A DNA stretch of 64,000 nt. Origin: Toxotes chatareus. Taxonomy: Eukaryota; Chordata; Actinopteri; Toxotidae. Location of the stretch: NCBI GenBank assembly GCA_016801885.1, contig CM028901.1, positions 14,271,095 to 14,335,094 of the forward strand, written 5' to 3'. Below, piece after piece: positions 1 through 10,262 of this stretch. Position 1 is the stretch's first letter. Each line of letters opens with the position of its first letter. The translations under genes and the position numbers were made by a program. The notes below the pieces were generated by a model. That model did no database searches. It was not told the origin of the DNA and was given only the letters and a program-made list of their open reading frames with translations.

Positions 1-2040
1 AATATAAAAAGGAATAAATATATAAAACAATGATGCACATTCTAACGTAACGTGGAATACATGTGATGGAATATATGTAACATAACGATGATATATGACT
101 GGGTAAGAGTATCTGACAATAAATTTCCTTTGAAGAGACTCTGTGAACCGAGTGTGCGTGTATGTGTGTTTCGGCTCACACACGATGAGCCTAATGTGTC
201 CAGACACCTTGCGAGTCCCAAAGTGACTCTTGCAGTAACAGATCAATCAGGGCTGGCTGAGTAGACAAGCTCCCCACACCTCCATTGTGATACCATTATC
301 TTCCATTTAGGAAGGAAAAGTCATATTGATTCTTGCCATTATGTCACTGCAAATTTGGCTCTATTTTGCTCTCTCCAAGTTCTCTGTTTGCCTGGGAGGT
401 AAAGCTGAAAGCTATGGAGCAATGGAAAGAGTTTGTACACAAATAAAATGGGTATGTATCTTTGGGTGGCATAAAATGATTCAAAGTATAATTGCATCAA
501 TTGTAATATTGATGTTTTAATACTATGAGTTGCTATGTGGAGTATGCACTATATAGGCAAGGCTATGTTGCCTGCTTTATTTGCAGTAGTGTCTAAAGAG
601 AAGAGAGACAACCACACAACCAGTGAGATTAATACTGACATTGAAGACCTTTTGACAGAATGTTTCTATTGATTAGCAATTTGTAAACAGCAGGGGTGCT
701 TTTATCAAAATATACTGTGGCCTCTGCACAGTGGGATTTGGATTAGTGAAGAATGAAGAGAATAGGGCACTGACTGCAGTTGGCCTGGAAAAGTGATGGA
801 GGGCAGCTGTGTTGCCATAGAAGAGGGGTGGAGGAGGAGGATAAAGAAAGCGCAGAGCGGCAAGGGAAGGTTAAGGTTACACTGTACTTGCAGTGCAGAG
901 GGGACAGTGAAAGCCTTCCATAAACTGAATATTAAACACACTGAAGTACAAGAATTATTCATCGGTTATTAAAGGGCCATTGCCAGAGGATGAACGACAG
1001 CAGCCTGCTTATCAGTTTCACTATACAGCCAGCTTAATGAAATGCCACAAGGACATGGTCTTCATACAGTTTACAAGAATATGTAGTTAATTTACAATAA
1101 GATGCAGGTATATCTTTCAGTATCCATATAGAGTGTCATCACAGCAAAATAGGTAGCTATGAACCTTGAAATATTTGTTGCTGTTTTCCATCTATGGTAA
1201 ATGTGATATGTAACATTTTAATCCAGAAAAGCTTGTATACATATAGTATCTTGTGATTTTTGTCTCAACCCTTTTTATTGGCCTCCTGTCACACTCAACC
1301 CTCCCACCAGATGTCCCTGGACTTTCTTCTTGTTTCCAGATCCACCTGCTCACCTGCTTTCAATTTCCAATCGCTGGTACTTCCTCCCCTACACACGAGT
1401 TCCTCATGTCCTTCGTCTCCTCCCAAGTATTTGTACCAGCCCTTTTCCCTCAGTCTCTTTGTGCTGCTCATGCTCAGGACTCCTGTTCCTGTTACCTGTA
1501 TGTAATCACCTGTCTGTCTGCCTTGCTGTCTCTAAACCTGGTCCTCATCAAAGTTTCCTTCATTTCACCAGCCTGTCTATGTGTCTGCATTTGGGTCTCC
1601 CTGCCTTTGCTCCCACCACCTGCCGAGACAAATCTAATCTTCTTGTTTATTATGTGTAATATTTGATAAGATGACTTTCAAAATAAAAACCATGTGTCCA
1701 TCATGTTGAATCTCAGCGTTTATTTTATATAACTATTGGATTGTATTTGTTTGGTAATTTGTATTGTTACAATTACTTTTGAACTAAGAATTATATGACC
1801 ACTACCATCCTAAAGAATGGACCAGTTACTACCTGTAACCTTCCCTTTTTTTATCTGCCACTTTCCCCAACCACTACTGTAAACTACACAACAATAATGC
1901 TCTAACAATGCCAGAAATGAAGTAGAATTAATAAGAACAACTTTCGGGTTTCGAGGTTATGGAAAATCGTCTTCCACCATGACACTTTTAAAATCTTGTC
2001 AGCTAGCTCATAAGCTAATGAAGAACACCTCTCTTGTGAT
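1..2040. other. Intergenic, no gene seen
   Basis: No exon, RNA gene or recognisable element was found here. The longest open frames (about 1253-1666) lie in a pyrimidine-rich stretch, overlap one another in different frames and have the low-complexity Ser/Pro/Leu composition expected from C/T-rich DNA, so they are not called. Confidence 0.6.
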
Positions 2041-2044
2041 TTGC

Positions 2045-2210
2045 CAGTTATCTGGGTCCAGGCCCAGGTCACAGGGGCAACTGCCGCCCATTCCACAATG
2101 CACCAAAGCCCCTACGGCACCTCCCACGGGTGGGAGGAGCTCAAAGTGGGGCTCAAACCCATGACCCCAAGACACTGAGTCTCATGCTCTACCAACTGAG
2201 CTAACCGGGC
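2045..2210 (-). mobile_element. tRNA-Lys-derived SINE
   Basis: Read on the minus strand from 2210, the sequence starts GCCCGGTTAGCTCAGTTGG (A-box-like) and about 35 nt later has GGGTTTGAGCCCC (B-box-like), closely resembling tRNA-Lys. The acceptor stem no longer pairs (GCCCGGT against ...TTGAGC) and the anticodon loop is altered, so it is not a working tRNA gene. The tRNA-like head (about 2138-2210) is followed by a roughly 90-bp non-tRNA body. The 3' boundary is approximate and the SINE family was not identified. Confidence 0.75.
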
Positions 2211-3480
2211 AGCATGGCTACAGGACGTGTGGACCAAATTTTTATCAACAAATTATGAAAGTGGCTATATTTGATCAGTTTAAAATGACAATGTTAAAAC
2301 AAGGTGATAATGTGAAAGGCACAGGTCACACTGATGAACTTGAATCTGCAGCTCTCCTCAGCTTTACAGAGCTGTTTAGTGAGTTTCAGTTCACTGTTTA
2401 TCTGTCCTGCTGCAACTTTCCTGTGTTGGTTCACTCCCACTGCTTTCAGTGTATTGTTGTTGGTGCAGCAGACAAGCTCTAAAAACCTATAGTACAGTAC
2501 CTGCTCAGCACCAAACAGTTAGCTAGTTGCTATAGCTAGATAGTGGAGCATTTAACATTGAAAGAGAAAGATATTTCCCTCAGGAGCTGGTAAAGACCAA
2601 AAACAAACATAAAATAGAGTGAATATTAGACTTACATTTGCCAGGTGGACACAAATATGACTCCAAATGAATGATAAATGAGATGAATAAATGAAAACTG
2701 TAACTGCTGAATGTGTAAGTAAGCAACTGTTAGCTAACATGTTCTCCACATCAACTTAAAAGGTGACATCAATTTTGTGCCCTTTTCTTGTTTATGCTGC
2801 CCTATGCTGCAGACTGATACATTGCTGTAAATATCTTTATTGAACATTTGGTGACTTAAAACTACAAATTAATGACTCATAACTGTTCTATACCACACCA
2901 TTAAATTATTAGCTATTGGTAAAGACAGGAAGTACAGCTTATAAATCCTCTGTAAGGAAGGCCTCGAGACAAAAAGAGTCCAAAACAGTATTCTGTCTGA
3001 ATTTCAGTATTTCCAAAAGTCATAGTTTTGATACAAAGGTGAAAATGCCTGTTTCCACATGAGCGTCTCCAGGAGCAAGTACAGTAAATACAAACTCCTC
3101 AGATGTTGACAGAGAAAGTTTTGCAACTCATTCACAGTCTTTCTTTAGTCCTCTTATCTCTTACACTGTTTGCTGTGATTGAATCCTGGTTGTGTGTATG
3201 CCACATTAGACTTAACAACTATAAGAAAAGAAAAACCAAACAAGAAGCTTTGATTTTAAAGGCTGATTATAATGACTAACCACCTCTCAGCAGGGTTTAA
3301 TCCTGTCCCTAGGCCACAGCATGTCACAATAACTCTAATCTCCTGTGATACCATTTAGACTGTGATTTGCCATCATCTTTTAAAAATGGACCATCACCTA
3401 CTTCTCCCATGTCTTCATCAACACCAAGCACAACACACCTCTGAGTGTTCACTGCTAATACATATGCAAACTAAGCAGTT

Positions 3481-3486
3481 TTTATT
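3481..3486 (-). terminator. Polyadenylation signal, lectin copy A
   Basis: AATAAA on the minus strand, about 60 nt beyond the stop codon of the copy A lectin gene. The same hexamer is at the equivalent place in copy B (11055-11060). It is the nearest canonical signal after the stop, so the 3' UTR should be short. Confidence 0.6.
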
Positions 3487-3546
3487 CAAAATGGTGAAAT
3501 TACAGCAACAGGACAAACTGTAATTAAAGCTCCAGTAATTAAAGCT

Positions 3547-5539
3547 CTAATTAAAGACTTTGCCATTTGGTTGCTTCCTCCATCTCAGTCTGAACTTCTG
3601 AGGGATCCTGCTGTCCTTCATACGTTTCGTCATCTAAAAGACAGAATAAAACTTATTTTTGACACTGTTATATTGTTGTGTAGTCAATCCTGAATCATTA
3701 AGCCAGACTAATGTAAACTGATAGTCAGAGCATTTTATTTATTATTATATCATTTTAGAGTCATATATTGTTTTGAGGGAGAAACTTTGGATCTGGAACC
3801 ACTCTGAAAGTTTTTCAACACATTTACCCTTTAAAGTTAACAGGTGTGGGTTGATACTACTGCATACACAAGTGAGCTTACCGGACCTCTACAGCCTGCT
3901 CCTCCTCTCTGCTTGAGGCTAAATTGCTGAATTCAGTTCACATCATGCCATCATTCTTACATTACTGTTTAATGGACTGCAGAACAGTCAGTAACTGAAT
4001 CTTGAAAACACAATGCTAGACCAAAATAAGCACCAAGTTTGATGAACCTTACTTACTGGCTTCTGATCTATGGTCTAATCTTTCTAAAACGGATTGGCCC
4101 AAAAACACATGGTTCCCAGATAAAGCGTTCTGACTTCACACGTTCGTCACATTTTAGTTTACATCTTAGTACCTGGAGTACCTGGAGATGTAATGAGAGT
4201 TATTGTATGGCTTGCCACGGATTTTGGTACAGACCTTTGTTAGCCAGAGCATGGCTGTAGACTTTTAGTCTTGTTTAAATTCATATCAACCAGAGGAAGA
4301 ATGATACTTACATTGTTCAAAAGAGCTTCTTGCACTAGAGGATCATTCAGGTCCACAGATCCTTCAGACGACACTACAACCTTCAGCACTTTCATCACGG
4401 GAACTGCAGAATGAGGATAAAAGTCATGCTTTTAGTGTGTCAACTTTTGAGTTGTAAATCTTTGAGAAATTAGATCAATTGAAATTAGAATTTTGCAAAT
4501 TCACTGACATGAAAATTGACTGCTTACCTGAACATATGAATGGATATTTTACGTCACAAAGATGATCAGCCCACCCTTCCGGTGAAGCCCATACACAACT
4601 TTCCTTTCCACCACTGGGTTCGGTGTTTAGCCAAAAACGTAACAAAGAGTCACTTGCGTCAGACCACGTCCATCCAAATCTATACAAACCAATCCAGTGA
4701 TCTGATCCACCAATAATACTCCTGATCTTCTCCTTCTCTTGCTCGTCTCTTATGCTGGTCAAGTCTGTGTATTTTTCCCTGCAGTTACGCTGAGCTGAAA
4801 CCCAGGTCATAGGCTCTGTAACTGGGATGTGCTCATTGGTGGACTCTGAAATTATACATCATAATCAAAAGAGGGAGCGTAAATATAACATGGTCATTCA
4901 GTGTTAGACAGGGATAACTGAAGGTGAAAAATTGATGGAATTGAATTACATTTTTATCAAATGAATACATTTATAACAATATATAATACTGTGAAGAAGT
5001 GCACACTCACCATTATAACACACAGAACTGTAATTACTATTACAGTTGACATCAATTAGAACGCCTGTTCCCATCATTACCACACACTGCTCCACACCTC
5101 CGTAGTTGTCCGTTTGTAAATCAAACCAATCTCCAACTTCAGTGTTGCCATCTCTGTAGAGATATGTATCATTCAATGACCACTTCCAGCCGTTAATGTC
5201 ATCATAAAGTCCTATCCACAAGATTTCGCTAATGCTATGAAATGTTGTTTTCACTCTGTCCCAGTCCTCTGCCGTCTCTATGGTTGCCAGGTCAGCAAAA
5301 TGCTCCCGACAGTAACTCTGAGCTTCAGTCCAGTTTTTCCACTGATACACCCGGTGGTATTCCCTGGTGGTGCCCAATGAAAGTGTTGACTGTGCTAAAA
5401 AGACAGGAATTCAGTGACTGTTTGCAAACGTTTTAAAATCATATCTCACTTTACTGTGTGAACAAAAATCCATTAAATAGGATTGGATGATTATGCACTA
5501 ACCTAGAAGCAGCAAAATGAGCAACCCTGTGGTTTCCAT
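3547..5539 (-). CDS. Secreted tandem C-type lectin-like protein, copy A
   Basis: Five coding exons on the minus strand: 5503-5539, 5011-5394, 4528-4845, 4312-4403, 3547-3633. All have GT/AG borders and join to 918 nt in frame (305 residues plus TAG). The start is the only ATG before a hydrophobic leader (METTGLLILLLLA). CTLD1 (about residues 25-140) has Cys 41, 116, 130 and 138 and WIGL at 72-75. CTLD2 (about 150-246) has Cys 162, 224, 237 and 245 and WIGL at 191-194. The tail ends with basic WRKQPNGKVFN, a form I know from teleost secreted lectin-like proteins. The phase-1 junctions bounding each CTLD exon fit cassette duplication. CTLD2 has EPS (216-218) and WAD (232-234) where sugar-binding CTLDs usually have EPN/QPD and WND, and CTLD1 lacks both, so calcium-dependent sugar binding is doubtful. 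Candidate N-glycosylation sites include NWT at 33 and NDT at 87. A role in recognition or innate immunity is inferred from the family. No orthologue name is assigned. Confidence 0.9.
4372..4919. other. Near-identical tract shared with copy B
   Basis: This stretch spans most of exon 4, intron 3, the CTLD2 exon and part of intron 2. By eye it matches 12105-12652 with one substitution (the residue 184 codon, Ile in copy A and Met in copy B). Both sides immediately become more divergent, with several changes by 4318-4371 and after 4919. Identity extending into introns points to recent gene conversion rather than protein constraint alone. Confidence 0.75.
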
Positions 5540-5563
5540 TCCTTTTTTGTTATGTTGTATAAG

Positions 5564-5765
5564 CCTGTAATACAGATCAATAGATCAAACAATCAATAAA
5601 CCAGGTACTGAGTTAGATTTCATGTTACCAGCACTTACTGTTCTGTCTTCTCTGATGTTGTGTCTGTGTTGGTTACACCAATATAAGTATTTCTAAATGA
5701 TACAGCCCAAAGATATTATGCAAATATGTGCAAAACATTGTGAAGCTAGGATATTTTCTGGGAAA
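5564..5765 (-). promoter_or_regulatory. Upstream region and 5' noncoding exon, lectin copy A
   Basis: A 74-bp intron in the 5' UTR is supported by an acceptor (TGTATTACAG just before 5564) and a donor (ACA followed by GTAAGT, exon end 5639). Upstream on the minus strand are a weak TATA-like TTATATTGG near 5679-5687, an octamer ATGCAAAT on the plus strand at 5718-5725, and a STAT-type palindrome TTCTGGGAA at 5756-5764. Splice borders and octamer are shared with copy B. The start site itself is inferred. Confidence 0.55.
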
Positions 5766-5958
5766 GCTGTAGGGGTGGAAGAACAGGGAGAACACCAAAG
5801 GCTTTAGATACTATTTCCTTTAGCTCTTCACAGTGATGTAGTATTAGTAAAAGTTTACTTTAAGTCCACCTGTTCAGCATTCACAAGAAGCATATCAACA
5901 TTTTATTAATAGTTAGACCCATTATAATGTAGTTGTAAGCTGATATAAGGACATGTTT

Positions 5959-6244
5959 GGTCTGGGTTTGCATGTTCTCCCTGTGCCTGCATGGGTTTTC
6001 TCCCGGTACTCCGGCTTCCTCCCACAATTCCAAAAACATGTGCATTAGGTTAATTGGCTACTCTACATTGCCCCTAGGCCTGAGTGTGTGCGTGTGTGGT
6101 TGTCTGTCTTTGTGTGTCATCCCTGCGATTGACTGGCGACGAGTGCAGGGTGTACCCCACCTCTTGCCCGTAGTCATCTGGGATAGGCTCCAGCTCCCCT
6201 GCGACCCTGACGTATCAAGGAGTATAGAAAAAAAATGGATGGAA
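5959..6244 (+). mobile_element. Teleost LINE 3' tail, copy in block A
   Basis: Begins GTCTGGGTTTGCATGTTCTCC-like and passes through GGGATAGGCTCCAGCTCCCC to an A-rich end with ATGGATGG. This is the widespread teleost retroposon tail that I associate with L2-clade (Maui-type) LINEs, though the family name is uncertain. The same insertion is in copy B at 13686-13952, so it predates the duplication. The open frame across it (5957-6364) is not a gene. Confidence 0.65.
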
Positions 6245-8039
6245 GTTCAGACTACAAAATTTAGCTTCAACAATAACAGGATAGTGAAAAGTGTTCACAG
6301 GGTTATTCTATTACTTGTAGCACAAAAGCACAGTGCCCAAATCATGGAAACTCTCAACTGTTAATCCTGTGCTCAAAAACCGATAAGCAAGTATTGTAAA
6401 TGACTTTCAACCATCATTTCTGACCTTCTAGCGAGTCGTCTAACTTCCTCTGTGGCCAGACACTTGAACCCACTTCAGCTTGTTTCCAAAATTCACAGAG
6501 GCACAAACAGTGCACTTCAGTTTCATCCCTGAGGTAAATTTTACTACTCAAAGCTTGCTCTTCAACAGCTCGTTAGACAAATTTGTGAAACTCATTTGAG
6601 CCTCATTTTAGTTTCTGTTTTGTCTGAAATGTTTCTGATATTTCTCTCCTAAAATTCACAAGGAGAAATAGGTGAGACAGATCAGGGACATACTTTGCAA
6701 AACTTTTTAATGGCTCCTTTTTTCCTCATTCAGAAAAGAAAATGAGCAAAACTAGAGTTACTATGGAGCAGTATGTGAGTCTACACATGCAAACGCGCAC
6801 ATGCACATACACGTACATACACATACACAGTATAAGGAAAAAAAATTGTACAGCTGGAAAACATAGGCCCTTTATTAAAATGGCAACATGCAGCATTGCT
6901 TCATAAAGCATTAATTTTGAACAATTTTGCTACAATCTGTGACCAGTTAGAAGGAGCATTAGCTCAAGTACTAGAACTCTACTGCAGATATGATCAACCA
7001 GCAAATCAGTCCTGCACCCACTCCCACTACTCAAAGTATATGGCCCTGACCACGTGTTGGAATGTTAACACACTCACAGACTGGTAAACTGAGAGATTTC
7101 ACATGGCTCACATTAAAGAAATTAGCTGAACAATAAATGTGTCTCATCCCAGTAAGACTGTGTTTTTAGAACAGTGCAACAGCTACGCTTAAATACGGCA
7201 CTGGGTTCATGTTGGTGTTGCATGTCGCCCCCCCTTAAACTGGAAACTCAACTGTAAAGTAACCAGAATAGTCACTCTGCCAGGACAAGAGAAACAGCTT
7301 CAGGCTTCCGACAAACTGTTTTTGGTTTACTTTATGTTTTTATGTTTCATGCTTTGTTTTAGGTGTCTGTATTTTTAATTTGTGTGCTGCATCTCACTGG
7401 TGTCTTGTCGCCATATTTGCTTTGTGTGTTTTTATATGGTCCATTATTTTTGTAGGTCAGGACGAACAACATTTGTAGATCACAGTGGCTTTCAACACCC
7501 AGAAAAGCTGAGACAAAGAACTGATTTAAATAAGATTTGCACGTGACGGAGATGAACATGCAAATGATGGCTCATCATCTTCCCTGTTTCAAAGACTATT
7601 TGACCTTGATGAATTTCAATTCACTGTAACCTTTTTCAGTATTTAACCAAGATCACAATCTTTCCCTCACCTTAGCCAAGTGCTTTGAGTGCCTAAACAT
7701 ACCCATAAAAATGTTAATCCTGCTTTAACTACAAGTTTATCTTGTGGGGAAAACAATGTATGTAAAACATCAAGATATATGAAGGTTTTACAGATGCGTT
7801 AATGTTTTAACAAATTTTATAACTCAACAGCAACACAACTAGCCACACAGGTGATGTATGTATTTTAGTTGCATATTTCTCTGCATATGTGTAAGTGTTA
7901 AATTGGTGTAAGGGAGGGAGAGCAGGAAATGGCTGGGTGAACTGGTCCCAGACCGAGCAACATCTGGCGTCCCAGACAGGAGCATTGCTACACATCAGGC
8001 ACCCCAGCATGTAGTCAACATGTTTAGTAACACTGATCC
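6245..8039. other. Flank of lectin copy A, no gene seen
   Basis: About 6245-6518 and 7236-7825 match copy B; 6519-7235 does not. No exon with splice borders or recognisable protein was found. Short open frames here show no family features. Confidence 0.55.
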
Positions 8040-8912
8040 CTTTAAATCAGGGATGTCAAAGTCAAATACACAGAGGGCCAAAAAAACAAATTTGCTACAA
8101 GCCGAGGGCCGGGCTGATTCAATGTTTATTAAAACATATTGAAATGATTACACATAGCCTATTGAACCAGTACCTAACAAGGTGTATACTATTTAGGCTA
8201 ATGTTTAAATGAATAATCCAGTATTTTTTATGGCTCTGTCACTAATTTCCAGTGAAAACATTTTCAACAGGCACATAGACAAAAACAAACTTCCTTTAAA
8301 GAGAAATCATGTCCTGTACATTAAATGAGTAAAGCAATATTCTCTTATGGCTCTGTTAGTAATTTCAAGGGAAATATTTTCAACAGGCAAACAGCAAAAA
8401 AGTCAATGTCCGTTAAAAACAAAATATGTTCCTTAATATCAAGAAGAGGCGCCTTCTTAGATTATATTCTTTCAGTACAGCCACACTTTCTCCACACAGA
8501 AGACACACAGGTTTGCCTTTTACCTCCGTGAACATGTACTTTGCCTCCCACCTGGCTTGAAACCCCCTGTTCTCGGCGTCCACCTTCCGTTTAGCCATTT
8601 TTTAGAGAGGGGGGTAGCTGAAAGTCGACATCTGCTCTGACTGCTGATGGATAATTAAAACGATGCCCGCTTGCTGCACTGCAATAGCGCGGCGAGTTTT
8701 GGTAGTCATGACAACCAGGCTAGAACTGCAGTCTGTTCGCTACCGTTGCGTTGTGGGTAATGTGGTATTGGCGCGCGCAAAACGGCAGCGGGCGGCTACG
8801 GCCAGCGGGCCGGTTCTAATACTAATCAAATATCATCCCGGGGGGCATAGAAAATTCTTTTGCGGGCCGGATGTGGCCCGCGGGCCTTGACTTTGACATA
8901 TTGGCTTTAAAT
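8040..8912. mobile_element. Non-autonomous hAT transposon with target duplication
   Basis: Direct 8-bp copies of CTTTAAAT at 8040-8047 and 8905-8912 flank an 857-bp element (8048-8904). The tips begin CAGGGATGTCAAAGTCAA on the left and CCAATATGTCAAAGTCAA read inward from the right, with 13 identical bases. The 8-bp duplication and CAG-type tip are hAT hallmarks. Inside are two imperfect direct repeats of about 90 bp offset by about 117 bp (from about 8229 and 8346) and the start of a transposase gene on the minus strand. Most of the transposase is missing, so the copy would need help in trans to move. Confidence 0.88.
8413..8598 (-). pseudogene. hAT transposase N-terminal fragment (BED-type finger start)
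   Basis: Starts at MAKRKVDAENRGF and runs to a CLLCGES motif and KEYNLRR, which resembles the N-terminus of hAT transposases of the kind related to GTF2IRD2/ZBED5-like host genes. The second half of the zinc finger (the His pair) and the whole catalytic domain are absent: after NLRR the frame runs into unrelated residues and stops after 61 codons. It lies inside the internally deleted element at 8048-8904 and reads opposite to the plus strand. Confidence 0.75.
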
Positions 8913-10060
8913 AATCACATTTATGTGCCAGACTTGGACAAGGCTCCACTACTCGAGTGCAGCATGGTTCTTTACATCTAATGAAATCATCTTGATTGGT
9001 TAAGAATGGACTTGACTTGCCAGCAGAAATCTCTGTCTGCCCCAAAAATTAATATCTTATGCGTGGAGGCTGTTATTGTATATTACCATTCATTTTACAG
9101 TTGTATATTCAGGTTTAAACATACCTTGAGAAGTACCTCCATTTAAAGTTATTCTCTGTATTCACTTTTACTCTGTTAATCCATAAGTCTGTTATGCAGC
9201 TGTAAGATTGTATTGTCTAGTCACAGGAATGAATGGGTACATTGGGCAAGTGGGCCCAGCTGTGTACCTGAATGGAAGGTCATGAAAGCAGCTCCATGAA
9301 TCACCTCAGCAGGGTGAGCCTGTCACAGATCCTCATGATTTATCCCCAGCAGGAGAGACCAGTCATGAGAGGAGGTCAGAGGCAAATAGTATGCAGTCAA
9401 GTCCACACATACAATGTATTTACCTGCACCAGCCTGTTCTGGAAGCTCACATGAACCTGGAGCCAAGTGCCCTCAGGTATGCCTAAACGCACACATGCAC
9501 AAACATACACACAAACATAAGTATCGCTCTTATCCTCAAGGTCATTAGAATCACTTATCCACTTGTTTGCTTATATTCAAGAGAAACTGCCACTAAAAGA
9601 CTGATAAGCAACCGTATCCAAACTTTAGGCGTGTTAGATGGTGCTAGTTGATTTAAATGGGTATTAAGCAGTTACAGAGGACAAAATGGGGGTGAGGAGA
9701 CTCTGAGCTGAGAACTGGGGAAAAAATACAAGCACCCAAGATCGATGCTTGGAATGGCCTCTCTAACATAATACCTTTATTTTTCTTGTCAGTATCTTTG
9801 TACATGCCTTAGCATGCTTGGTCCGCTACACCCAGTAGGCCTCAAGGCAACCACAGTCAGCCCGAAGTGCTGCAAAATGCACAAGCAAACTAGTCTGTTA
9901 TCTTGGCTGAAGACTGTCAATTGGTCAGCAAAGCGGATTATATCATTTAAGGCTTCTCATTGCACTTTCAAGGACTGCTGTATGTCTGTGTTTATAGAGA
10001 CTTAGCTAAATGAAAAAAGCACAGATGCCATGATCCAGCTAGATAGGCTAACAGTCCACA
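8913..10060. other. Intergenic between lectin copies, no gene seen
   Basis: No exon, RNA gene or clear repeat was recognised. Short open frames are isolated, without splice borders or recognisable motifs. Confidence 0.5.
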
Positions 10061-10064
10061 GGGC

Positions 10065-10128
10065 AAACAGAGAGTCCTCATTGACTTCAGCTCAGCTTTT
10101 AATTCTATCCCATACCTCAGTACCTCAA
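10065..10128 (+). pseudogene. Reverse transcriptase scrap
   Basis: One frame reads LIDFSSAFNSIP, the conserved reverse-transcriptase block usually seen as VDFSSAFNTI in teleost non-LTR elements. Only this short piece survives, directly abutting a hAT tip. Confidence 0.5.
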
Positions 10129-10262
10129 CTAGGGATGCACCGAATGTTCGGCCACCAAAAATTTTTGGCCGAAAATGGCCCAGTAGCGCATTTTCGGTTT
10201 TCGGCTGAAAGACTTTTATCACTGAAACAAAACGGCCGAAACAGGATGTTGTGATGGCGCAA
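10128..10262. mobile_element. hAT-type transposon tip at duplication junction
   Basis: Begins TAGGGATGCACCGAATGTTCGG and continues as GGCCGAAAA / TTTTCGG-rich sequence, matching in style the ends of abundant teleost hAT elements. No matching opposite tip was found in the window. It ends where homology to copy A starts (about 10264), placing it on the duplication breakpoint. Confidence 0.6.

Larger units (their letters stand above)
2684..7825. repeat. Tandem duplication block, copy A
   Basis: Aligned by eye, this block matches 10264-16220 in the same orientation. Matching covers about 2684-6518 (to 10264-14227) and about 7236-7825 (to about 15007-16220, interrupted there by an LTR). The segment 6519-7235 has no obvious counterpart at the matching place in copy B. 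Flanking and intronic divergence looks like a few to about 6 percent. The block carries one complete lectin gene, its upstream region and an old LINE tail, all repeated in copy B. Confidence 0.9.

Noticed and set aside
2138..2210. Functional tRNA-Lys gene
   Set aside because: Acceptor stem ends do not pair, the anticodon loop is altered and the sequence continues into a SINE body.
5242..5436. Plus-strand open frame across the CTLD1 exon
   Set aside because: It is a shadow of the minus-strand lectin exon. A similar shadow is at 12273-12458.
5957..6364. Plus-strand 135-codon open frame
   Set aside because: It translates the LINE tail shared by both duplicate blocks and has no protein features.
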